Part shown: positions 8,739-16,173 of the stretch, piece by piece
How positions within the stretch are numbered: the first letter of the stretch is position 1
Layout of the letters: every line of letters starts with the position of its first letter
Origin: Corynebacterium sp. HMSC036D02
GTDB taxonomy: Bacteria > Actinomycetota > Actinomycetes > Mycobacteriales > Mycobacteriaceae
Assembly (NCBI RefSeq): GCF_001836165.1
Contig: NZ_KV827662.1
Span: forward strand, 1-64,000
Length of the DNA stretch: 64,000 nt
Direction: 5' to 3'
The notes under the pieces: generated by a model
Seen by the model: the letters and a program-made list of their open reading frames with translations, nothing else
Told to the model about the DNA's origin: nothing
Databases searched by the model: none
Position numbers and translations under genes: made by a program

Positions 8739-9458
8739 ATGATCGTCCGGCATACCATCTTTCAGAACTCCCTCATGACCGCGCTGTTGGATGGCATTTA
8801 CGACGGCGAAATGACCATCGGCGAGCTCTTGGGCAAGGGCAATTTCGGCATTGGTACCTTCGATGCGCTGGACGGGGAGATGATTATCCTCGACGGGGTG
8901 TGCTACCAGCTGCGCGGCGATGGTACCGCAACGGTCGCTGACCTAGACCAGGGCACGCCCTTTGCGGTGGCGACGAACTTCGTCCCCCGTATTAAGGTGG
9001 CCGCGCCCAAGGGCCTGAGGCGCGAGGAGCTTTCGGCATTCATCGATGAGGTAGAACCTTCCGCTAACTTCATGTACGCGGTGCGCATCTCTGGGCGGTT
9101 CAGCAACGTGGTTACCCGCACGGTGGTCAAGCAGAGCAAGCCCTACCCGCCGATGGCCCAAGCGGTGGGCGGCGATAAGGAGCTGCACTTTGACGACGTC
9201 GAGGGTATCATCGGCGGTTTCCGCACGCCGGTCTTTGAAAAAGGAATTTCCGTTCCCGGATGCCACGTGCACTTCATCGACGCTGCGCGTACCTCCGGCG
9301 GGCACGTGTTGGACTACACGGTGGATGAGGCCACCATTGAGCTCTGCCCCGGAACGGACCTCGATCTGCGTCTGCCGCTGACCCACGAGTTCCGCTCCGC
9401 CAACCTGGCCCCTGATGACTTGGACCAGCAGCTACACACGACGGAGATTAAGGACTAA
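8739..9458 (+). CDS. budA: Alpha-acetolactate decarboxylase
   Basis: Protein of 239 residues that decarboxylates 2-acetolactate to acetoin, diverting the valine/leucine precursor to a neutral product. Seen: IFQNSLMTALLDGIYDGEMT, GNFGIGTFDALDGEM(I/V)ILDG, and the zinc site CHVHFIDAARTSGGH with H176, H178 and H189 plus the following HVLDY. All three zinc ligands are present and the length is normal. ATG 8739 begins the conserved domain; a longer upstream frame is antisense to purK and is not credible. Divergent from purK with only 24 nt between starts. Its stop overlaps the next convergent gene by 4 nt. Confidence 0.92.
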   Translation: MIVRHTIFQNSLMTALLDGIYDGEMTIGELLGKGNFGIGTFDALDGEMIILDGVCYQLRGDGTATVADLDQGTPFAVATNFVPRIKVAAPKGLRREELSAFIDEVEPSANFMYAVRISGRFSNVVTRTVVKQSKPYPPMAQAVGGDKELHFDDVEGIIGGFRTPVFEKGISVPGCHVHFIDAARTSGGHVLDYTVDEATIELCPGTDLDLRLPLTHEFRSANLAPDDLDQQLHTTEIKD

Positions 9459-9907
9459 CCCCACACCGGTTGCTCGTTGAGAATGTCCTCGACGCGCTTT
9501 GCTTTGGGGATGGAGGGGAAATACATCGGCTTGTCATAGCCGTGGAGTGCCAATGAGATCCCGCCACGGCGACGGCGGGCACCACGGATATCGGTGAGTG
9601 GGATCGAATCAACGCGTTTGCCTTCGCGGGCGATGACGCGCAGGTTGGTCACGATGAAGCGTTTGCGGCGGGCTTTGATGAGGGGAAGGACAAAGCGCCA
9701 GACGGCAAGCAAGGCCCATATAGCTACTAAGCCATTGCGAAGCGCCAGGTCAATGCCGTTATAGTCACACCAGCCGATGGCGATCCAGCACAGCCCAGTA
9801 ATCACGACGAGCTCTAGAAAAGGAAAGAGCAGCGTGCGAAACGGGGCGGTCATGTCCGCGCGAACAACTTCGCCGCGGCCCATCTGCATGAGATTCATGG
9901 GGCACAT
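9455..9907 (-). CDS. Membrane protein with a bacterial PH-like domain
   Basis: Protein of 150 residues with two membrane segments (LLFPFLELVVITGLCWIAIGW and LVAIWALLAVWRFVLPLI), then a basic linker and a cytoplasmic domain, RFIVTNLRVIAREGKRVDSIPLTDIRG, typical of bacterial PH-like (bPH) domains, ending in YFPSIPKAKRVEDIL. GGAGG stands 4 nt before ATG 9907; ATG 9898 is an alternative. A similar protein sits next to purK in other corynebacteria as far as I recall. Function unknown. Confidence 0.75.
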   Translation of the reverse strand: MCPMNLMQMGRGEVVRADMTAPFRTLLFPFLELVVITGLCWIAIGWCDYNGIDLALRNGLVAIWALLAVWRFVLPLIKARRKRFIVTNLRVIAREGKRVDSIPLTDIRGARRRRGGISLALHGYDKPMYFPSIPKAKRVEDILNEQPVWG

Positions 9908-9945
9908 GGTACCTCCCCCTCGGTTGCGTCATGGGTGCCAGCTAC

Positions 9946-9974
9946 TTTCCCACACACGCATCGTGTGTGGGAAA
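9946..9974. promoter_or_regulatory. Perfect 13-bp inverted repeat between divergent genes
   Basis: TTTCCCACACACG, a 3-nt centre CAT, then CGTGTGTGGGAAA. There is no T-run on either side, so it is more likely an operator or cruciform than a terminator. It lies 39 nt upstream of the PH-like gene and 147 nt upstream of the DUF4956 operon. Confidence 0.6.
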
Positions 9975-10079
9975 TAACTGTCCGGTGACGCACACAGGAA
10001 CCACACAGCAACCTCCCTGGGAAGCTTTTCGCAATCTTTGCAGACACTCCCAAACATTCGGAAGGGTTCCCACATTTTG

Positions 10080-10101
10080 TTGACCCATCATTAAATGGTC
10101 A
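10080..10101 (+). promoter_or_regulatory. TTGACC box inside an inverted repeat upstream of the DUF4956 operon
   Basis: TGACC (10081-10085) and GGTCA (10097-10101) are inverted with an 11-nt spacer. The preceding T makes TTGACC, a possible -35, but no good -10 follows at 17 nt. The DUF4956 gene has its own Shine-Dalgarno, GAGGAG, 7 nt before ATG 10121. Confidence 0.3.
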
Positions 10102-10120
10102 CTAGCCAAGAGGAGTTTCC

Positions 10121-10741
10121 ATGACCACCACGACAATCATGATGGCCGTCGATATTGTTGCCATCCTCATTTTGATCCTCGCCGTGTATTTCCCGCGGCA
10201 CCACCGCGCCGATCTCGTCGTCGCCTTCCTCGGCGTCAACATCGGCGTGCTCGGAGTGTCCACAATGCTGACCACCGTGGACGTTTCGATGGGCTTTGGC
10301 CTCGGCCTTTTCGGTGTCCTCTCTATCATCCGCCTGCGCTCCTCGGAGATCTCGCAGCGCGAAATCGCCTACTTCTTCGCATCCTTAGCCATCGGCCTCA
10401 TCTGTGGCCTCTCGACGACCTTGAACCCGCTCACGCTAGGCGTCGTCGCACTGCTGCTTGTCACCATCGCGGTGTCCGATTCCCGCCGACTTTTCGGAGC
10501 CTACTTTAGCGAAGAAATCCAACTCGATCGGGCAATTTCAGACAGGACGGAGCTTGAATTCGCGCTGTCGCAACTTCTCAATGCCGATATCTTGTCCACC
10601 ACCGTCCTCGAGCTCGACCTAGTCAATGACACCACCCGGGTCAGCGTCCGCGCCAAGCGTCGTGCAACAGCGACAGCCGAGGAAGAAAGCGCCCGCAACC
10701 CTTTTGATTCGGCGGCACATCGCCTGGAGCTGGCCCGGTAA
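10121..10741 (+). CDS. DUF4956-family membrane protein
   Basis: Protein of 206 residues with about five membrane segments in the first 125 residues (IVAILILILAVYF, VVAFLGVNIGVLGV, GFGLGLFGVLSII, IAYFFASLAIGLICGL, LGVVALLLVTIAV) and a cytoplasmic C-terminal domain of about 75 residues. The loop LFGVLSIIRLRSSEISQREIAYFFASLAIGL is the conserved core of DUF4956. Family members are often encoded beside VTC-domain proteins, as here: the VTC gene starts 2 nt after this stop. Probably the membrane partner of the VTC-like enzyme; no activity is established. Confidence 0.85.
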   Translation: MTTTTIMMAVDIVAILILILAVYFPRHHRADLVVAFLGVNIGVLGVSTMLTTVDVSMGFGLGLFGVLSIIRLRSSEISQREIAYFFASLAIGLICGLSTTLNPLTLGVVALLLVTIAVSDSRRLFGAYFSEEIQLDRAISDRTELEFALSQLLNADILSTTVLELDLVNDTTRVSVRAKRRATATAEEESARNPFDSAAHRLELAR

Positions 10742-10743
10742 AA

Positions 10744-11511
10744 ATGAGCATCGATACCAGACTGGCGGCGCTACCTTCCATCAGCCTCACCGACATCAAC
10801 GCCGAGGCAGCGATGATGACGCGCGTCGACCGCAAATACCTCCTGCGCCTCGATGAGCTCGATGTAGTTCTCGCCGCACTGCCGCCTACTACCCGCGCCC
10901 TAGAGATTGGTGGGCGCCGGCTACAGGCCTATGCCACCACTTACTTCGATACGCCGGAACAGCTTTCCTACCGGATGACCGCTCAGAAACGGCGCCGCCG
11001 GTTCAAGGTACGCCAGCGGGTCTACGTCGATTCTGGCCTGGCTTTCTGCGAGGTCAAGACGCGCGGCCCACGAGGAGTCACGGTCAAGAGCCGAGTCCCG
11101 ATCAGCGCGGCCGAAGCGCTGAGCGAGAGGCTCGCCGAAGGTGCGCGAGGTTTCGTAGCCGAAGAACTGCGCCATCTGCCCGAATGGGTGCCGGAATCCC
11201 TCTCCCCAACGGTGAGCAACACCTACCGCCGCGCCACGCTGCGTCCTCCCGGCATCGGCCGCGCCACCATCGACGTTGATCTCACCTGGACTTCGGACAA
11301 CCGTCACCTTTCGGGCTTAGATCTCGCCTTCATCGAGACAAAGTCGGGCGCTAACCCCTCACCCTTGGATCGCATCCTGTGGTCACAAGGACACCGCCCC
11401 ACCAGAGTCTCGAAATTCGGTACTGGGCTCGCCGCCTTGTACCCCGAACTGCCCTCCAACAAATGGCACCGACTACTGAACACTTACTTTAAGGAGCCCC
11501 ACTATGCGTAA
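10744..11511 (+). CDS. VTC-domain (polyphosphate polymerase-like) protein
   Basis: Protein of 255 residues. The VTC tunnel-fold pattern is present: RVDRKYLL at the N-terminus, YFDTPEQLSYRMT, RRRRFKVRQRVY, AFCEVKTRG, a basic TVKSR, YRRATL, and AFIETKSG followed by VSKFGTG. In yeast Vtc4 these basic and acidic residues form a tunnel that makes polyphosphate from ATP; the conserved glutamate (ETKS) and several Arg/Lys are retained. Bacterial members are largely uncharacterised. Encoded between a DUF4956 membrane protein and a lipoprotein whose start lies within its last codons. Confidence 0.86.
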   Translation: MSIDTRLAALPSISLTDINAEAAMMTRVDRKYLLRLDELDVVLAALPPTTRALEIGGRRLQAYATTYFDTPEQLSYRMTAQKRRRRFKVRQRVYVDSGLAFCEVKTRGPRGVTVKSRVPISAAEALSERLAEGARGFVAEELRHLPEWVPESLSPTVSNTYRRATLRPPGIGRATIDVDLTWTSDNRHLSGLDLAFIETKSGANPSPLDRILWSQGHRPTRVSKFGTGLAALYPELPSNKWHRLLNTYFKEPHYA

Positions 11512-13396
11512 GAACATACTCAAAACCGCGATCGCCGCCCTCGCAGTGTCCGCTACCCTCGCTGCGTGCTCACCGGTGGACTCGGCGTCCACCGCTACCA
11601 CGACCACCGCATCCGTCAGCAACACCAATGCTGTCGACACAAACGGGCTGGATACGGCGTCACCAGGCACAGCGGAACAGATACGCGCACTCAATTCCGA
11701 TGCCACCACCATCAACGACGACGAGTGGTCGATTAATGATGCCCAAGAGTATAAGGGCGGTGACATCACCAAGGCGGGCGTCTACCGCATCAGTGGCGAT
11801 GTCAGCGATGTGACTGTCTCCGCCCCGGAGGACGCCCAGGTAGTACTGGTGCTTGCCGACGCCTCCGTGGGCACTATCACCGTCAACAGTGCCGATGACG
11901 TCGCCATTTATACCGAGGGCTCAAACATCTCCGGTGCTATCTACTCCGAAGCTGATCTCACCCTTAGCGGCGATGGTTCGCTGCAGGTGTCAGCCGATGG
12001 CGACGACACTGATGGCATCGTGTCCAAGGATGACCTCGTTGTACTCTCCGGCAACATCACCGTCAACGCTGGCGACGACGGCCTACGCGACACGGACTCA
12101 CTCACCATCAAGGGCGGAAAGCTCGACATCACCGCCAAAAATGGCGATGCCCTGAAGTCCACCAAGGATGACGATGAAACCAAGGGCTGGGTGCGTATCA
12201 CTGGTGGCACGATTACCGCGACCGCCGGGGACGATGCCATCTCTTCCTCCACAGACGTCCTTCTAGAGGGAGGCACCATCAAGGGCACAGCAACCGACAA
12301 GGGCATCAACGCTGGTGTCTACATCATTGGTGAAGGCACCGAAGTCACCATTGATGCCGAGTACGATGCCCTACACTCCGATGGCGCTATCCGGCTGACC
12401 TCCGGGGAGTTTAAACTCGCCGCTGGCGATGATGGTGTGCACGCAGAGGTGGCTGCCATCCTCGACGGTGCAAACGTGACAGTGTCCGAATCCGAAGAGG
12501 CTCTAGAAGCAGGTCTTATCACTATTTCCGCCGGCGATATCAACCTCACTGCTGCCGACGATGGCATCAATGGTTCCGGCTCCATCACCGCCCAGGCCGG
12601 TGAGGAGGCCATTGCGGAGAAGGCTGCGTCCGAAGAGTCCACCGATACCGAGGAGACTACAGACACGAACGAGATGCCTGAACCGCCGACCGGCGATAAG
12701 GGTGAGATGCTGCAGCCGCCAAGCATGGACAACGGCGACATGCCACAACCTCCGAGCGGCACCGACGCTGCAGGCGGCCCCGGCGGTCCTAGCGGCGGAG
12801 GCATGGAGAACAGCGGTGAACAGGTCACCATTACCGGTGGCACAGTCACGGTTAATGCCGGCGGCGACGGTCTGGACTCCAATGGTGATGCGACGATCTC
12901 CGGCGGCACCGTGACCGTATGGGGGCCGACGGATGACGGCAATGGCGCCCTCGATGTCAACGGCGACCTCACCGTCACTGGAGGAACTCTTTTAGCGGTG
13001 GGCTCGGCCGGCATGGCCATCACCCCAACCAGCGATACAGCTCAAGGTTTCGTGGCCGCGAATATATCCGGTGAAGAGGGCGACAAAGTCACTGTCACCG
13101 ACTCCTCCGGCACTGAAGTCACCAGCTTCACCGCCACGAAGAAATTCGGCAATGTGGTCTACTCCAACGCCGATATCACCAACGGTGAGAGCTACACCTT
13201 CTCCGTCAACGGAAACGACACCGAAGTTACAGCTGGTGAAGTCTCTACCGGCATGATGGGTGGCCCCGGCGGTGGCATGGGCGGCGGTATGGGCCGACCA
13301 GGTGAAGCACCGGAGGAAGGTGCCGCCCCATCGGCGCGACAGATGCCGCAAGCGAACCAGGAGCGCCGCCGCGAAGACGACGCTACGAGCGTCTAA
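11504..13396 (+). CDS. Large repetitive lipoprotein with carbohydrate-binding beta-helix domain (Cthe_2159/DUF4353 type)
   Basis: Protein of 630 residues. Signal peptide with lipobox LAAC and acylated Cys22, so it should be anchored outside the membrane. From about residue 110 on it consists of repeated rungs such as ITVNAGDDGL, ITATAGDDAI, FKLAAGDDGVH and INLTAADDGI, a right-handed parallel beta-helix pattern rich in Asp that suggests calcium binding. A Pro/Gly-rich insert lies near 385-430, more rungs follow, and the tail has GGPGGGMGGGMG. The family includes the polysaccharide-binding Cthe_2159. The start overlaps the VTC gene by 8 nt, making a three-gene operon. Ligand unknown. Confidence 0.85.
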   Translation: MRKNILKTAIAALAVSATLAACSPVDSASTATTTTASVSNTNAVDTNGLDTASPGTAEQIRALNSDATTINDDEWSINDAQEYKGGDITKAGVYRISGDVSDVTVSAPEDAQVVLVLADASVGTITVNSADDVAIYTEGSNISGAIYSEADLTLSGDGSLQVSADGDDTDGIVSKDDLVVLSGNITVNAGDDGLRDTDSLTIKGGKLDITAKNGDALKSTKDDDETKGWVRITGGTITATAGDDAISSSTDVLLEGGTIKGTATDKGINAGVYIIGEGTEVTIDAEYDALHSDGAIRLTSGEFKLAAGDDGVHAEVAAILDGANVTVSESEEALEAGLITISAGDINLTAADDGINGSGSITAQAGEEAIAEKAASEESTDTEETTDTNEMPEPPTGDKGEMLQPPSMDNGDMPQPPSGTDAAGGPGGPSGGGMENSGEQVTITGGTVTVNAGGDGLDSNGDATISGGTVTVWGPTDDGNGALDVNGDLTVTGGTLLAVGSAGMAITPTSDTAQGFVAANISGEEGDKVTVTDSSGTEVTSFTATKKFGNVVYSNADITNGESYTFSVNGNDTEVTAGEVSTGMMGGPGGGMGGGMGRPGEAPEEGAAPSARQMPQANQERRREDDATSV

Positions 13397-13417
13397 TTCA
13401 ACTACTGGCTGAATCCA

Positions 13418-14308
13418 CTACTGACCAGCTGGGCGCAGGTGGGTGACATCACCCGCGGAGTAGTACTCACCGCCGACGTTGATGCGGCCGTCGTCAGCCA
13501 CGCCCTCGACGGTGCCAATGACGTCGCCGGTCGGGGCTTCGAGGCGGACTTCCTGCCCGATGGAAGAACAGACCTTACGGTAATCAGCCATTAGCTGTGG
13601 GTCCTGCTGCTCCCACTGGGTAATGCGGCGACGCAGGTTCTTCAGCACGGTGACCGCCAGCTGCGTGCGGTCGGTCTCAAGGCCTTCGAGCGCGAGCGAT
13701 GTCGCGGCCTCGATGGGCAGTTCCTCGCGGGTCAGGGTGACGTTGATGCCCATGCCCACGACCACGCGAGCTGAAGGCGGGTTCGCAGTCTGAGTCTTGG
13801 GGGCGATTTCAGCTTTACTGACTTCAGCTTTGTTGATCTCTGCCTTATTAATCTCAGCCTTGTTCACTTCGGCCTTGTTGATTTCAGCCTTGGAAACTTC
13901 CGTCTTCGGAGCAGATTTGAAGGCCTCGCCCACCGGGCCGGCCTCGGCGAGAATGCCGCAGAGTTTCTTGCCATCAATCTGCACGTCATTCGGCCACTTG
14001 AGTACTGCTTTCTCCACCGAGTCGGTCACGGCCAAGCCGGCCGCCAGGGGCAGGGTTCCGAGGTGATCCAGCGAATCCGGGAGGATCAGAACGGAAAAGA
14101 TGAGCTGTGATCCCGCCGGGCTCACCCACTGGCGGCCCAAGCGGCCTTTGCCGGCAACCTGCTCATTGGCCAGCAGTACGGTGCCATCAGCCACCTTGTC
14201 GGCCTGCATGAGATCGGTGTTGGTGGAGCCGGTGGACTCGGTGTAATCGATAACAGCGAAGTCTTCGCTCAGCGCCTCGCGAATTCGGTCCATATCAAGT
14301 GCAGTCAT
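13418..14308 (-). CDS. birA: Biotin-[acetyl-CoA-carboxylase] ligase with a pentapeptide-repeat insert
   Basis: Protein of 296 residues that activates biotin with ATP and attaches it to BCCP lysines, here AccBC and Pyc. Seen: STGSTNTDL, the biotin/AMP loop GKGRLGRQWVSPAGSQLIFSV with its GRxGR-like motif, LKWPNDVQIDGKKLCGILAEA, and VVVGMGINV. There is no N-terminal DNA-binding domain, so it is a monofunctional ligase. Unusual: between GILAEA and VVVGMGINV, residues 135-169 are seven pentapeptides of the form KAEIN/KAEVS. ATG 14308 lies 7 nt after a TAACCT box. Confidence 0.95.
   Translation of the reverse strand: MTALDMDRIREALSEDFAVIDYTESTGSTNTDLMQADKVADGTVLLANEQVAGKGRLGRQWVSPAGSQLIFSVLILPDSLDHLGTLPLAAGLAVTDSVEKAVLKWPNDVQIDGKKLCGILAEAGPVGEAFKSAPKTEVSKAEINKAEVNKAEINKAEINKAEVSKAEIAPKTQTANPPSARVVVGMGINVTLTREELPIEAATSLALEGLETDRTQLAVTVLKNLRRRITQWEQQDPQLMADYRKVCSSIGQEVRLEAPTGDVIGTVEGVADDGRINVGGEYYSAGDVTHLRPAGQ
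13802..13906 (-). repeat. 15-bp tandem repeat (7 units) inside birA
   Basis: Seven in-frame units encode KTEVS, KAEIN, KAEVN, KAEIN, KAEIN, KAEVS and KAEIA. Units differ mostly at third codon positions, so the array is not freshly expanded. Length 105 bp, frame kept. Confidence 0.85.
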
Positions 14309-14315
14309 GCACCCC

Positions 14316-14321
14316 AGGTTA
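14316..14321 (-). promoter_or_regulatory. -10 box of birA (leaderless layout)
   Basis: TAACCT on the minus strand, 7 nt before ATG 14308. Confidence 0.45.
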
Positions 14322-14350
14322 CCCGCCGGGCCACGGCCTCCTAGCAGTAA

Positions 14351-15010
14351 CTAAAAGTAATCCGGATTGGCCAGAATTGTGCGGGCCGTAGCATCGTCAA
14401 GACAGGTAGTCAGCACCGCCTGCGGCAACGCATGGGTGACCTGCTCAGGCGTGACGGTGATCTGCCGCGTATCTGCCAGGAAAGAAACAGTATCCCCAAT
14501 CAACTTGTCGTAATCAGCGCGGTCTTGTGCCCCAAGGTTATCCGGCTTTCCTTCAGTTACCAACACATAACGGGTTGCTGGGGTGACCCACTCACAGACC
14601 CACTCGCCATATTCCTGCAATTCCGAGTCCGAGACCTCCAGCCCCATCCCTTTCATGCTGGCGCGCATGGTAGACCGATCAACGTGGCCGTTGTCCACCA
14701 ACTGTGAGCGGACCTCAGACGCATCGACGGTATCCGCAAAAATAGCGCGGAACACGGTATCGCGCTGGGCTTCTTCGGACGCAGTGGCCGACGATGACGT
14801 CGCAGATTCCTTCGCGGGCATCGTCGGGGAAGGCTCTTCCGACGAAGACTTCGTCGCAGAGGTCGATGACTCCGTAGTGGACTCCGAAGATGCCGAAGAC
14901 GCATCAGCGGTCCCCGTAGAAACGGTTGTCAGTGGCGCAAAGGACTCCGAGGATTCCGTACCGGAGCAACCGACCAAGAGCAGCGCGAGGAAAGGAGCGA
15001 GCTTCTTCAT
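14351..15010 (-). CDS. Secreted lipoprotein, function unknown
   Basis: Protein of 219 residues with a short signal peptide and lipobox LLVGC (acylated Cys15). Residues about 17-80 are a Ser/Thr/Glu-rich linker. The folded C-terminal part begins near QRDTVFRAIFADTVDASEV and contains two cysteines (WVCEW and LTTCLDD) that may pair outside the cell; its layout resembles the DUF732-type small secreted domain of Mycobacteriales, but I am not sure. Co-directional with birA, 42 nt upstream of it. Confidence 0.7.
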   Translation of the reverse strand: MKKLAPFLALLLVGCSGTESSESFAPLTTVSTGTADASSASSESTTESSTSATKSSSEEPSPTMPAKESATSSSATASEEAQRDTVFRAIFADTVDASEVRSQLVDNGHVDRSTMRASMKGMGLEVSDSELQEYGEWVCEWVTPATRYVLVTEGKPDNLGAQDRADYDKLIGDTVSFLADTRQITVTPEQVTHALPQAVLTTCLDDATARTILANPDYF

Positions 15011-15046
15011 AGCGAATTCCAGCCTAATGCACGCACCGCCAGGTGC

Positions 15047-15052
15047 TAGTGT
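15047..15052 (+). promoter_or_regulatory. -10 box of the trehalose importer ATPase gene (leaderless layout)
   Basis: TAGTGT, 6 nt before ATG 15059. Confidence 0.45.
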
Positions 15053-15058
15053 GAATCC

Positions 15059-16048
15059 ATGGCAAAGGTCACTTTTGAGAACGTCGGCATCACCTATCCC
15101 CGTGCCGAGAAACCCACGGTCAAAGACCTCAATCTCGAGATTGCGGACGGCGAGTTTCTAGTCCTCGTCGGCCCATCCGGCTGCGGTAAGTCCACCACCT
15201 TGCGCGCCCTCGCGGGGCTGGAGCCGGTATCCAGCGGCCGCATCCTTATTGACGGCAAAGACGTCACGGGACTGGAGCCCGGCGAGCGCGATATCGCCAT
15301 GGTCTTCCAGAACTACGCGCTCTACCCGCACCTCACCGTGGCCCAGAACATGGGGTTTGCCCTCAAGCTGGCCAAGAAGCCCAAGGCTGAAATCACAGCC
15401 AAAGTAGAGGAAGCCGCGAAGACCCTTGGGCTCACGGAGTACCTGCAGCGCAAGCCCAAAGACCTCTCCGGTGGTCAGCGCCAGCGCGTGGCCATGGGCC
15501 GCGCCATCGTGCGCGAGCCGAAGGCCTTCCTCATGGATGAACCCCTGTCCAACCTCGACGCCAAGCTGCGCGTACAAACCCGTGCGGAGCTGGCCAGCCT
15601 CCAACAGCGCCTCGGCACCACCACTGTCTACGTCACTCACGACCAGGTGGAGGCCATGACCATGGGAGATCGCGTCGCCGTGCTCAAGGACGGTGAATTG
15701 CAGCAGGTCGCGCCACCGCGCGAGCTGTACGACGCTCCTGCTAACGAATTCGTCGCCGGCTTCATTGGCTCCCCTGCGATGAACATCTTCGACTACAACG
15801 GCGGACGCGTCGGCGTACGCCCAGAGAAGATGTTCATTAACAAGGGGCCGATTGGCTTCCAGGGCACGGTGGAGTTCGTGGAAGAGCTGGGCTCCGAATC
15901 CTTCGTCTACGTCATGGTGGGCGAGCAGCGCTTCGTGGCTCGCGCGAGCGACGACGTTCCGCAACGCGGTGAGAACGTCGTGCTGACCTTTAACCCCCGC
16001 GAGGCACACCGCTTCGATCCGGAGACCGGCCAGCGCATCGAAACTTAA
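15059..16048 (+). CDS. tusK: ABC transporter ATP-binding protein, trehalose/maltose importer type
   Basis: Cytoplasmic ATPase of 329 residues. Seen: Walker A GPSGCGKST (38-46), Q-loop VFQNYALYPHLTV, signature LSGGQRQRV (from 136), Walker B FLMDEPLSNLD (from 157), H-loop histidine at 194, and a MalK-type C-terminal OB domain (residues about 235-329). It heads the cluster encoding a binding lipoprotein and two permeases, in the order of the C. glutamicum trehalose uptake system TusK-E-F-G. The symbol rests on gene order and similarity; maltose-type sugars are possible substrates. Confidence 0.88.
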   Translation: MAKVTFENVGITYPRAEKPTVKDLNLEIADGEFLVLVGPSGCGKSTTLRALAGLEPVSSGRILIDGKDVTGLEPGERDIAMVFQNYALYPHLTVAQNMGFALKLAKKPKAEITAKVEEAAKTLGLTEYLQRKPKDLSGGQRQRVAMGRAIVREPKAFLMDEPLSNLDAKLRVQTRAELASLQQRLGTTTVYVTHDQVEAMTMGDRVAVLKDGELQQVAPPRELYDAPANEFVAGFIGSPAMNIFDYNGGRVGVRPEKMFINKGPIGFQGTVEFVEELGSESFVYVMVGEQRFVARASDDVPQRGENVVLTFNPREAHRFDPETGQRIET

Positions 16049-16063
16049 GCAGCAACACAAACA

Positions 16064-16079
16064 GGGGTGATTTCACCCC
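16064..16079 (+). promoter_or_regulatory. Short hairpin downstream of the ABC ATPase gene
   Basis: GGGGTGA, TT, TCACCCC. No T-run follows, so it may be a weak terminator, an RNA-stability stem or an operator between the ATPase gene and the binding-protein gene. Confidence 0.4.
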
Positions 16080-16118
16080 CGCTTGGAGTGAATTAAAAGT
16101 CAAAACCGCGTGCGATGT

Positions 16119-16137
16119 GGGGATGATCCCCTATTTT
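16119..16137 (+). promoter_or_regulatory. GGGGATGATCCCC palindrome followed by TATTTT
   Basis: A 13-bp palindrome (16119-16131) followed by TATTTT, 43 nt upstream of the binding-protein start. The 1-nt centre disfavours an RNA hairpin of full length; an operator for a sugar regulator or a weak attenuator are both possible. Confidence 0.4.
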
Positions 16138-16173
16138 GTAGTCATCAGAAGTTTTCCGAAAGGTGAATATTCA

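Noticed and set aside
13802..13906. Regular 15-bp repeats considered as a CRISPR-like array
   Set aside because: Units are contiguous without spacers, in frame with birA and encode pentapeptides.
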